DNA of 64,000 bases, taken from JAWXBR01 sp046595995 (lineage in GTDB: Bacteria; Bacteroidota; Ignavibacteria; Kapaibacteriales; Kapaibacteriaceae). A program made the translations under genes and the position numbers. Positions 16,306-23,704 of this stretch are shown in pieces. The DNA lies in NCBI GenBank assembly GCA_046595995.1, contig JBKJNB010000131.1, positions 1-64,000 of the forward strand, read 5' to 3'. Position 1 is the first letter of the stretch, and every line of letters begins with the position of its first letter. A model generated the notes under the pieces. That model did not search any database. It had not been told where the DNA came from and worked only from the letters and a program-made list of their open reading frames with translations.

Positions 16306-17109
16306 TCAAAGTTTGGAAATCGAACTCTGCTCCCCCACCACCGTCGCATGAAGCGGAGGCTCGAGCGTAGCCTCGGCTACGCGCCAGATGGCTTGGCAGG
16401 GGAAGCGATTTTCGTAGAGGGCGCGTCCGATGACAACGCTGTCGAGTGTCGGGGGTGCATCGCGTTGCAAGGCCCAGAGTTGCTCTGGCGACGCAATGCC
16501 GCCGGCTGTGGTAACACGCATTTTCGTGAGCGCAGTAATTCGCGTGATTGTCTCGATGTCTTGCCCCGTTAAAGCCCCCTCCCAACTTTGCTCAGTGTAG
16601 ATGAGACGCTTACCACCGAGATCGTAAACATGGTTAATAAACTCTTCGTCGTTGACCATGCCGACGCCCGGACCCAAATCGATATCGCCCTCGAGTGCTC
16701 GCGCTGCAAACACAACACGACTCGGTGAGAATTCATCGAGCAAGTCTTCTACATCATCTGGGTCAGTCATGGCAAGAACGTTCAGCGCAACGCGATACAC
16801 ACCCTCGGAAAGGAGTCGATGGTAGATTTCCGCAGAGCGTTGAAGCGTTACAAGCTCGATAGGGATGTCTACGGCCTTCTGCATTTCAATTACTGCGTCT
16901 AAGGTTTTGGTGCAGTCTTTGCCTGCCCACGAGTCGAGGTCGGTTACGTGAATAACCTTCGCATTCTCACGTCGCCACAACTGAGCAAGTTCGACGGGAT
17001 GCTCTGACATCTCTGTGTACAGTTCTTCGGTGCCAGGCACACCCACGATGCGACGAACAGACTGACCTTGCGCTAGGTCGATCGATGGAATGATTAACAG
17101 GTTCGCCAT
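16306..17109 (-). CDS. HisA/HisF-like TIM-barrel protein with altered active site
   Basis: 267 residues from ATG 17109. The overall pattern is HisA (ProFAR isomerase, histidine synthesis): IPSIDLAQGQSVR with the first catalytic Asp, VIHVTDLDSWAG, VTTAGGIASPEQLWAL (C-terminal phosphate site) and SVVIGRALYENRF. However, the N-terminal phosphate loop normally reading GGGxR is ELVTLQRSAE. The segment with the second catalytic Asp is VVFAARALEGDID. The usual 'TDIxRDG' is YTEQSWEGAL. It may be a paralogue with another or no isomerase activity. No other his gene is nearby. It follows ruvA on the same strand. Confidence 0.75.
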   Translation of the reverse strand: MANLLIIPSIDLAQGQSVRRIVGVPGTEELYTEMSEHPVELAQLWRRENAKVIHVTDLDSWAGKDCTKTLDAVIEMQKAVDIPIELVTLQRSAEIYHRLLSEGVYRVALNVLAMTDPDDVEDLLDEFSPSRVVFAARALEGDIDLGPGVGMVNDEEFINHVYDLGGKRLIYTEQSWEGALTGQDIETITRITALTKMRVTTAGGIASPEQLWALQRDAPPTLDSVVIGRALYENRFPCQAIWRVAEATLEPPLHATVVGEQSSISKL

Positions 17110-17130
17110 TATGCCTGTGATAGATGTGTT

Positions 17131-17172
17131 GTTATGCCCGTGATGACAACTGTTATGCCCGTGATGACAACT
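17131..17172. repeat. 21-base tandem repeat at the ruvA/hisA-like boundary
   Basis: GTTATGCCCGTGATGACAACT is present twice head to tail (17131-17151 and 17152-17172). A third, worn copy begins at 17108 and contains the start of the hisA-like gene. On the minus strand each copy encodes the RuvA C-terminus QLSSRA followed by TAA, and in the worn copy the TAA is followed directly by G, giving TAATG, the start codon of the next gene. Confidence 0.9.
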
Positions 17173-17761
17173 GCAATGCTTTTCGAATAACTGCTTCACT
17201 AGTAAGCGAAGGTTCTGCCGACAACACACTCTTCACCGATTTCTCGGCCGCTGCCCGCGTGTATCCAAGTGCTTGGAGTGCAGAGACTGCATCGTCGGCA
17301 ATTTGTGTCACGAGATAAGAATCCGAAGTAGCGCTTCCTGCTGCGTTGGCATCGGGAATCACATTCAAAATTTTATCGCGCAATTCCACAACAATGCGCT
17401 CTGCAGTCTTCTTGCCCACACCAGGAAGACGTTGAAGTGCAGGAAGATTGCCGCGCACAACGGCATTCCGCAAATCATCGAGCGTCGATGCCGATAAAAT
17501 TCCAAGTGCAATCCGTCCACCGATGCCCTGAATCGAAGTCAATAGTCGGAACGCCTCGCGTTCGGCATGCGATGCAAAACCGAACAACTGCATGGCGTCT
17601 TCGCGCACACTCATAATTGTGAGCAATGTCACACGCTCGCCCGTCGTTGCCACGTGAGACATCGTAGAAAGCGGTACACTAATGAGGTAGCCTACGCCCG
17701 CCACGTCAAGGACAACGTCCATGCCGTGCACAGAAACCACAGTGCCTGTTAGTTGTGCAAT
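17153..17761 (-). CDS. ruvA: Holliday junction branch migration protein RuvA
   Basis: 202 residues from ATG 17761 (MIAQLTGTVV), the family start. RuvA tetramers bind Holliday junctions and load the RuvB motor. The N-terminal OB fold, the central helix-hairpin-helix pairs (SIQGIGGRIALGIL and LQRLPGVGKKTAERIVVEL) and the C-terminal RuvB-binding domain (ALQALGYTRAAAEKSVKSV) are all present. It is divergent from yraN and upstream of the HisA-like gene. Its last codons lie in a tandem repeat. ruvB and ruvC are not in the window. Confidence 0.96.
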   Translation of the reverse strand: MAQLTGTVVSVHGMDVVLDVAGVGYLISVPLSTMSHVATTGERVTLLTIMSVREDAMQLFGFASHAEREAFRLLTSIQGIGGRIALGILSASTLDDLRNAVVRGNLPALQRLPGVGKKTAERIVVELRDKILNVIPDANAAGSATSDSYLVTQIADDAVSALQALGYTRAAAEKSVKSVLSAEPSLTSEAVIRKALQLSSRA

Positions 17762-17804
17762 CATCGGGCGCAAATATGAGGACATCCACGCATACATAGG
17801 TTCG

Positions 17805-17852
17805 ACGTGTTACGCACATCCACACATTATTAGGCGCAACGTGTTACGCACA
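17805..17852. repeat. 14-base direct repeat at the yraN start
   Basis: ACGTGTTACGCACA occurs at 17805-17818 and 17839-17852, 34 bases apart. The second copy holds the GTG taken as the yraN start, and the first holds an identical GTGTTACGCACA that runs into a stop at 17831. The start region therefore looks duplicated. Confidence 0.8.
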
Positions 17853-18200
17853 ACGACCGATATAGGAAGCTGGGCCGAACAGATTGCCGCAGAGTTCCTG
17901 CAGGATCACGGCTGGGATATCGTGGAGCGGAATTGGCGGTACAAGAAACTCGGAGAGATTGACATTATCGCAACGGATGGTGAGACCTTGGTGTTTGTAG
18001 AGGTACGACATCGCACGAGTACGGCGTACGGCACACCCGAAGCCTCGATTACGCCCGCCAAAGTCGGTCGATTGCGCCGCACGGCGACGATGTACCTTAC
18101 GGTTGCGAAACTGCACGCACGTCCTTGCCGCTTCGACGTCATAGCCGTCGACCTCGTCGGAGGCGAGGTCGTACTGAGACACTACAGGAATGCGCTATAA
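17841..18200 (+). CDS. yraN: YraN family protein (UPF0102), predicted nuclease fold
   Basis: 119 residues, the usual YraN length, if translation starts at GTG 17841; no ATG is available at the right place. The family has an endonuclease-like PD-(D/E)xK fold of uncertain role. Visible residues are GSWAEQIAAEFLQDHGWDIVERNWR, the GEIDIIA motif with catalytic-type Glu/Asp, VFVEVRHR (E-x-K/R motif) and TPAKVGRLRRTATMYL. It is divergent from ruvA and leads into the ABC permease pair, with nine bases between the stop and the next ATG. Confidence 0.88.
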   Translation: MLRTTTDIGSWAEQIAAEFLQDHGWDIVERNWRYKKLGEIDIIATDGETLVFVEVRHRTSTAYGTPEASITPAKVGRLRRTATMYLTVAKLHARPCRFDVIAVDLVGGEVVLRHYRNAL

Positions 18201-18209
18201 TTGCCACAT

Positions 18210-19292
18210 ATGTGGACGTACATCCTTAAGCGCTGCCTTCTATTTCTTCCTACGTTGTTCATCATCACGCTAATCTCTTTCGGGATTAGCAGGCTTGCGC
18301 CAGGCGACCCCGCCGCCGCAAAAGTTGGGCAAGGGTCCGAAGGGGGCATGTCCGGACGGTCGACGATTAACGAGAAGACGCTCGAGCTTATTCGCAAGCA
18401 GTGGCATCTCGATAAGCCCGTATGGAAGCAGTACGTGATCTGGACCGGTGGCCTGTTATGCTTTGACATGTCGGAGGTGTATACGCCGTCAACGTCAGAC
18501 TATGGCAAGGCTAGGTTCACCGGACGCCCCGATTTCGGCAAGTCGTTTCAAGACAACCGTCCGGTGTGGGATAAAATCGTCGAACGCGTTCCCGTGACAC
18601 TCATCATGAACCTGCTTGCAATCATCATTGCGTACATGATTGCGATTCCAACCGGTGTGTATTCATCGACTCACCAAGGAACCGTCTTCGACAAACTCTC
18701 TACGTTCACGTTGTTTGCTTTGTACTCGTTGCCGGTTTTCTGGGTCGGTACACTGGCAATCACGTTTTTGTCGAATCCCGAGTTCCTCGCAATCTTCCCT
18801 TCGAACGGCTTGCGTTCTGCTGGCTATTCGAACAACTGGCCCTGGTATCGTCAGTTGTCTGACATGGCGTGGCACCTTACACTACCCATGATAATCTATG
18901 TGTACTCAGACTTCGCCTTCATCTCGCGCCAAATGCGCTCATCGATGCTTGAAGTGGTACGTCAGGACTACATCCGCACGGCCCGTGCTAAGGGTCTGAA
19001 CGAACGAGTAGTCATTTACAAACACGCACTGCGCAACGCCCTCATTCCGCTAATAACAATCGTTGCTGCAATCATTCCCAACCTTATCGGTGGGTCGGTT
19101 ATCATAGAAACAATCTTCAGCATTCCGGGAATGGGCCAGTTGTCGTACCAAGGATTGGTCGCTCGCGACTACCCAATGATTATGGCCGTGTTTACTATCT
19201 CTGCCATCCTAACACTCATTGGTATGCTGTTGGCCGACATTCTGTACTCTATTGCTGACCCACGCATCAGCTACGGAAAGAAGGCGTCTTGA
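18210..19292 (+). CDS. ABC transporter permease, DppB/OppB type
   Basis: 360 residues from ATG 18210 (MWTYILKRCLLFLPTL). It is one of the two inner-membrane channel subunits of a dipeptide/oligopeptide/nickel importer. Features: an N-terminal helix with the ISRLAPGDPA segment, a periplasmic loop of about 70 residues, five further helices and the cytoplasmic EAA loop (YIRTARAKGLNERVVIYKHALRNALIPL). It ends with GSVIIETIFSIPGMGQLS, all typical. The next permease gene starts two bases after its stop. No binding protein or ATPase gene lies beside the pair, so the rest of the transporter must be elsewhere. Confidence 0.92.
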   Translation: MWTYILKRCLLFLPTLFIITLISFGISRLAPGDPAAAKVGQGSEGGMSGRSTINEKTLELIRKQWHLDKPVWKQYVIWTGGLLCFDMSEVYTPSTSDYGKARFTGRPDFGKSFQDNRPVWDKIVERVPVTLIMNLLAIIIAYMIAIPTGVYSSTHQGTVFDKLSTFTLFALYSLPVFWVGTLAITFLSNPEFLAIFPSNGLRSAGYSNNWPWYRQLSDMAWHLTLPMIIYVYSDFAFISRQMRSSMLEVVRQDYIRTARAKGLNERVVIYKHALRNALIPLITIVAAIIPNLIGGSVIIETIFSIPGMGQLSYQGLVARDYPMIMAVFTISAILTLIGMLLADILYSIADPRISYGKKAS

Positions 19293-19293
19293 T

Positions 19294-20415
19294 ATGGAAA
19301 TCAATCAGCCCAATAACTCAACAAAACCTACCGACGAAGCAATCGCGGCGGTAAACAACATTCCGTCCGAAGATGTAACCACATCGTCAGCCGGTGCAGC
19401 GAACGAAGGCGAGTCTTATGGGGCCTTCGTACGACGTCAGTTTCGCAAGAGTACATTCGGCACCATTAGCGTCTGGATTGTATGCATCCTCGCTTCTGTC
19501 GCCATCTTCGCTGACTTTCTTGCAAACGACAAACCAATCGTTGCCTCTAACAACGGCACCATCATCTTCCCTGTAATAAAGAGCTATGGTGTGGGGCTCG
19601 GCTTCGCCGAATGGGGCAAAGACTACGTAAATGTTGAATGGAAAGACCTTCAGTACGATTGGGCTGTGTTTCCACCAATTCCGTTCTCGCCCTCAACAAC
19701 AGACAAACGCCTGGTATCGCTTAAAGACCGCTCACCAAGCTGGAACCACTTCCTCGGAACCGATGATATCGGTCGTGATGTGTTCGCAGGTCTCATTCAT
19801 GGCTCGCGCTACGCTTTATCTATTGGCTTCATAGCAATGGGCATTGCTTCTGTCATTGGCATCTTCATCGGTGCCATTGCAGGATTCTTCGGTGGACGCA
19901 TCGATCTGCTTGCCTCGCGCCTTATCGAAATCGTTATAACCTTTCCGCGCTTCTTCCTCATCATTACCATTGTCGCAATGGTTGAGCAAGGCGGGCTGTG
20001 GCTGATTATGGGACTTATCGGCATAACGGGCTGGACGAGTATCGCGCGCTTTATGCGTGGCGAGGTATTACGCATTCGTAACCTCGATTACATTAGCTCA
20101 GCAACTGCTCTCGGATTCTCTACACCCCGCATTATCCTTCGGCACATCATGCCAAACGCCATTGCACCCGTTATGATCTACGTTGCATTTGGAATTGTAG
20201 CCGCAATTCTATTAGAGAGCGCGTTGTCGTTTCTCGGCTTTGGTGTTCCACCGACGGTGGTAACGTGGGGCAGCGTATTGTTCAAAGCACGCTCAAGTAC
20301 CTACTCATGGTGGCTTGCTGTTTTCCCAGGCTTACTAATCTTTATTACAGTCAGCGCATTTCAGCTCATCGGCGATGCTTTGCGTGACGCGACAGATCCA
20401 CGCTTGCGGGCGTGA
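19294..20415 (+). CDS. ABC transporter permease, DppC/OppC type
   Basis: 373 residues from ATG 19294. It is the second permease of the peptide/nickel-type importer. A non-conserved cytoplasmic N-terminus of about 60 residues precedes FRKSTFGTISVWIVCI (helix 1). A long loop includes the conserved SWNHFLGTDDIGRDVFAGLIHGSRYAL. Helices follow with EVLRIRNLDYISSATALGFSTPRIILRHIMPNAI as the EAA loop, then LLESALSFLGFGVPPTVVTWGS. The stop codon lies in a GCGGGC-GTGA-GCCCGC hairpin (20406-20421). It forms an operon with the preceding permease. Confidence 0.92.
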   Translation: MEINQPNNSTKPTDEAIAAVNNIPSEDVTTSSAGAANEGESYGAFVRRQFRKSTFGTISVWIVCILASVAIFADFLANDKPIVASNNGTIIFPVIKSYGVGLGFAEWGKDYVNVEWKDLQYDWAVFPPIPFSPSTTDKRLVSLKDRSPSWNHFLGTDDIGRDVFAGLIHGSRYALSIGFIAMGIASVIGIFIGAIAGFFGGRIDLLASRLIEIVITFPRFFLIITIVAMVEQGGLWLIMGLIGITGWTSIARFMRGEVLRIRNLDYISSATALGFSTPRIILRHIMPNAIAPVMIYVAFGIVAAILLESALSFLGFGVPPTVVTWGSVLFKARSSTYSWWLAVFPGLLIFITVSAFQLIGDALRDATDPRLRA

Positions 20416-20470
20416 GCCCGCAGACCAAGTCTTAAGCTGCCTACTGCGTTTGGTGCCTACAGCGCGGGGT

Positions 20471-21790
20471 TTATTTGCTGATAACGAAGCGCTGTAAGTA
20501 GACTGCATTGCCTGAGCTCGTCATAACAGCGTTGTACGCGCCGCTGGCAAGTGTCGGAAGGTTCAGTCCGCCCGGCAATTCGCTTACTGTTGTCTGGCCT
20601 TGTGCGACCATCCGACCATTGTTGTCGAAGATTTGCCAGTCGATTACGGCCGAAGGCACAAGAGACTCAAAAGTAAGCTGACCGAGCTTGGTAGATACAG
20701 ACGACATGTTTGTGTACTCGGTACCAACCGCAGCGCCGTCAAAAACCGACAACGGCAGAAGAATGAGTCCGAGTTGCGTTGTCACCAACGCTGTACTGCG
20801 ATTGAGTGTTGTAATACCCAATGCTTCAACATCGTTCGTAATGCCCTCGACGTTTCCAAAGAAGCGATACTTCGTGGCCTTCTTGTCCTTCAGCGAGATT
20901 ACGCCGTTATCGGCGGACATCAGTAGAACATTGCCCGCCATCATTGCGCCAGTAATGCGCCATCCCATATCACCGAGTGGAATGTATTCCGTTTGTTCAG
21001 AAGCCTCATCATACGTAACGACAAACGAAGGCTGTGTCACACTGCGTTCGGTCGATGCTTGATAGATGCAATAGTACTTGCCGCCATTGCCCTTCAATAC
21101 GAATGCAGGCGGAGCGGTAAGGGGCATTCCGGCTGGCGCGGGAATATGGCGGACGTTGCCTTCTGCACGCACGCGAACGAGGCAACGCTCGTTGCCGTTG
21201 CGCGATGCAAAGAGGTACGACCCATCGGAAAGCTTCGTACCGTTGCTAAAAGCAAACTGAGACGTGGTGTCGCGGTACAGTTCGCGGCGATCAGTGGCGG
21301 TAATGAGTTCGATTGATGTGTGTGGCTGTATCAACATGCCTGACGATGTCGACATATCCGAAGTGGAGTTAATACACGCAAAAACACCGCGAGCTTCTTC
21401 GTACGGCGTAAGGTGATGCACTTGGCTATGGCGTCCAGTCTGTTTGGTCGAGATCTTCGTCCAGCCGGCATCGCTTTGATACGCCATCTCGTCTTTCGAC
21501 CCTACCCACACCCTATCACCACTCACGGTAATCGCTGTCGGAAGATAATTGTCGTACGGAATACGACCCTGTTCGTTGGGCAAAGACTGTAGGACCCACT
21601 TTTGGGGAAATGTCTTCAGTTCGTATGAGTTATTGTCGCCAGCAACGGCGATAAACATGGCGCCACCAGACGCACGAATGACAGGACTCAATAAGCCCCT
21701 TGCATACCCCATCGATGCCGCACTTACAACACCCTTGTCTTGCGCAACAGCAGCGGAAAGGCAAAGCAGAAAAACGATGATTGTTTTCAT
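20471..21790 (-). CDS. Exported protein with T9SS-type C-terminal sorting domain
   Basis: 439 residues with a clear signal peptide (MKTIIVFLLCLSAAVAQ). The middle is built of repeated beta-strand segments that read like a propeller (VWVGSKDEMAYQSDAGWTKI, SYLFASRNGNERCLVRV). The C-terminal 75 residues (VDWQIFDNNGRMVAQGQT, LPTLASGAYNAVMTSSGN, QRFVISK) fit a type A T9SS sorting domain. It is likely surface-attached or released through the type IX system. AAGGGGCT occurs in reverse at 21695 near the start of the mature protein. No enzyme motif is seen. Confidence 0.7.
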   Translation of the reverse strand: MKTIIVFLLCLSAAVAQDKGVVSAASMGYARGLLSPVIRASGGAMFIAVAGDNNSYELKTFPQKWVLQSLPNEQGRIPYDNYLPTAITVSGDRVWVGSKDEMAYQSDAGWTKISTKQTGRHSQVHHLTPYEEARGVFACINSTSDMSTSSGMLIQPHTSIELITATDRRELYRDTTSQFAFSNGTKLSDGSYLFASRNGNERCLVRVRAEGNVRHIPAPAGMPLTAPPAFVLKGNGGKYYCIYQASTERSVTQPSFVVTYDEASEQTEYIPLGDMGWRITGAMMAGNVLLMSADNGVISLKDKKATKYRFFGNVEGITNDVEALGITTLNRSTALVTTQLGLILLPLSVFDGAAVGTEYTNMSSVSTKLGQLTFESLVPSAVIDWQIFDNNGRMVAQGQTTVSELPGGLNLPTLASGAYNAVMTSSGNAVYLQRFVISK

Positions 21791-21816
21791 GGTTCGCTCG
21801 CAATCGTGAACGTAGG

Positions 21817-22536
21817 TTAGGCGTGCAACTCTTTGCGTTGCACCCAGATCGCCTCATTGGGTTTGATCACCAGAACGTCGATGGGTCCGCCGACGGTCTT
21901 GGGTCGAGGCTGAAATCTGATGGCGTCTATTGTCGACCGAACAGCAAATATGCAGAAATCGATAGCATCTTGGAGTGTAAAGAACTGCCAGGGGATGTGA
22001 TGCTGTGGCAACACCATCTCCTGACCCCCCGCTTGATTGAGCGAAGCCATTGGTAACAATAGACGTTGCAGGATATCACCTTCACCTCCCCACGACGCTC
22101 CAGGCAGGCCTTGGGGGTTGAGTAAGTTGGTCGTACCAGCTGCCACATTTACATCCCAGATGCGCTGCACCGCAGACCCATCCTTGCGTGAATAACCTGC
22201 GACATGAAACTGCGTGGTAGGTGCCGGCTGAAAACGGGCGAAGTATTCGAGGAGCATTTTAGGCACTTCGTCTACCTCCACACCTTTGCCGATTAGGTGT
22301 TCCTGCATGAACGATTCGATGTGGCCTCCGAGGGGCACCCCTTGCACGTCAGCCGCACCGAAGGTCGAAATGCCAACGCGGTCTGCCAGGAATGTCTTGT
22401 AATTCGAATCAGACTGTCCGACAGCCATCTGCACGACCTGATTGGTCCCTTGCTGTGTAGACGCGTTAAGCGTTAATCGGCTGTCACTGGCAAGGACAAT
22501 GCCTTCGCGTACATACATGGTAATTACAAACGACAT
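21817..22536 (-). CDS. Ntn-hydrolase / proteasome-like protein
   Basis: 239 residues. ATG 22536 is preceded by AGGAG at the right distance. The start MSFVITMYVREGIVLASDSRLTLN closely resembles the beta-strand pair at the head of proteasome and HslV-type subunits ('xxDGVVLAADSR'). It continues with a propeller-free alpha/beta body. There is no Thr directly after the initiator Met, so the usual Ntn nucleophile is not obvious. Related 'proteasome-type' proteins in bacteria (Anbu and others) are of unclear function. It lies downstream of a GNAT gene on the same strand. Confidence 0.5.
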   Translation of the reverse strand: MSFVITMYVREGIVLASDSRLTLNASTQQGTNQVVQMAVGQSDSNYKTFLADRVGISTFGAADVQGVPLGGHIESFMQEHLIGKGVEVDEVPKMLLEYFARFQPAPTTQFHVAGYSRKDGSAVQRIWDVNVAAGTTNLLNPQGLPGASWGGEGDILQRLLLPMASLNQAGGQEMVLPQHHIPWQFFTLQDAIDFCIFAVRSTIDAIRFQPRPKTVGGPIDVLVIKPNEAIWVQRKELHA

Positions 22537-22568
22537 TCGGTCTCCTGATGAAAACAACTCCGTTGGCC

Positions 22569-23096
22569 TTAAAACAATTCCTTTGACATTACCACACTTC
22601 GGTAATTCGTAACGTCCCACTGCACGTGACCTATCTGGCGATATTGGCGTGCGGCGTAATAATCGATAAGATCGATGGCGTTCTCCGCTGTGTCCAGAGC
22701 TAATTCACGTGCGCCCTGCAGTCGTGCAAAGTGTTCTGCAAAATCCACGAGTAATGATCCAATGCCAATTCCTTGACAGTTCGGGTCGACTGCGAATTGA
22801 CCAAAATGCCAGACGCCCTCAACAGTGTACCAGGAGCATGGATTGTCTTGCAGAGTATCGTAGATAGTAACTGTTGCAATTATCTTGTCGCAAGCAATAG
22901 CTACAAATCCGTGTCCAGAATTGAATCGCTCGCGTGTTGCAGCTTCGTCTTGAAATGAAGCATAAAACCGCATGCCGTCGTCTGCTAGTGGCTTATACGC
23001 ACGATGCAGAAGTGTCGTGATGGCGGCAATGTCATCAGTCGAGCACACAGGACGGATGTGCACATCGGTCAGGGATATAGTCTCACCAAGCCCCAT
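22569..23096 (-). CDS. GNAT-family N-acetyltransferase
   Basis: 175 residues. The GNAT fold is seen from VHIRPVCSTDDIAAITTLLHRAY (strand 1, helix 1) to the acetyl-CoA-binding motif A, FGQFAVDPNCQGIGIGSLLVDFAEHFA, where QGIGIG is the pyrophosphate loop. It then runs ELALDTAENAIDLIDYYAARQYRQIG. The substrate is unknown. Its 5' end overlaps the 3' end of pdxH by 28 bases, which suggests one transcript with pdxH and the M1 peptidase. Confidence 0.87.
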   Translation of the reverse strand: MGLGETISLTDVHIRPVCSTDDIAAITTLLHRAYKPLADDGMRFYASFQDEAATRERFNSGHGFVAIACDKIIATVTIYDTLQDNPCSWYTVEGVWHFGQFAVDPNCQGIGIGSLLVDFAEHFARLQGARELALDTAENAIDLIDYYAARQYRQIGHVQWDVTNYRSVVMSKELF

Positions 23097-23704
23097 TCCT
23101 GACCCTTACAGATGTAAGCAATGCGATCATGCAATCGCGAAGGACGTCCTTGCCAGAATTCGAAGTAATCGGGTACGACACGATATCCACCCCATGTTGT
23201 GGGTAGTGGTACAATGCCATCTGCGTGTTGCGCCATGAGTTCTTCGACGCGGCGCTCGAGGTCGACGCGTGATGAGAGGACTTTGCTCTGCTCAGAGGCG
23301 GTAGCGCCGATGCAACTTTCGAACGGACGTGATGCCCAGTAGGCTTCAGAGATGCTTCGCTCTATTTGCTCGACGCGACCTTCTATGCGCACTTGACGTT
23401 CGAGCTCTGGCCAGAAAAACACAAGAGACGCAAATGGATGCACCGAAAGATCTTGTCCCTTGCGACTCTGGTAGTTCGTGAAGAAGACAACGCCTGTATC
23501 GATAGACTTCGCGAGAACAATGCGCGAAGACGGACGTCCCTCGCCATTCACTGTCGACACCGTCATGGCTGTGGGTTCGTACACCTGTGCGACAATGGCA
23601 TCGCCGAGCCACATCGAGACCTGCTTGAGTGGGTCTGCTGCAACGGTCTCCTCCGAGAGTTCGGCGCGAGTGTATTCGCGACGTATGGTGGCGAGATCAT
23701 TCAT
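23069..23704 (-). CDS. pdxH: Pyridoxamine 5'-phosphate oxidase
   Basis: 211 residues from ATG 23704 (MNDLATIRREYTRAEL), the normal PdxH start and size. The FMN enzyme oxidises pyridoxamine or pyridoxine phosphate to pyridoxal phosphate. Typical segments are AMTVSTVNGEGRPSSRIVLAKS (FMN site), FFTNYQSRKGQDL, VRIEGRVEQI and the C-terminal FWQGRPSRLHDRIAY...WGLVRLYP (PLP site). Its start overlaps the stop of the M1 peptidase gene by four bases (ATGA). Confidence 0.96.
   Translation of the reverse strand: MNDLATIRREYTRAELSEETVAADPLKQVSMWLGDAIVAQVYEPTAMTVSTVNGEGRPSSRIVLAKSIDTGVVFFTNYQSRKGQDLSVHPFASLVFFWPELERQVRIEGRVEQIERSISEAYWASRPFESCIGATASEQSKVLSSRVDLERRVEELMAQHADGIVPLPTTWGGYRVVPDYFEFWQGRPSRLHDRIAYICKGQEWGLVRLYP

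Noticed and set aside
20406..20421. Hairpin GCGGGC-GTGA-GCCCGC at the dppC-type gene end, as a terminator
   Set aside because: The stem is short, includes the stop codon and has no T-run; it may be chance.
22569..23096. Fusion of the GNAT gene with pdxH
   Set aside because: The two frames overlap by 28 bases but differ; each has its own full family pattern.
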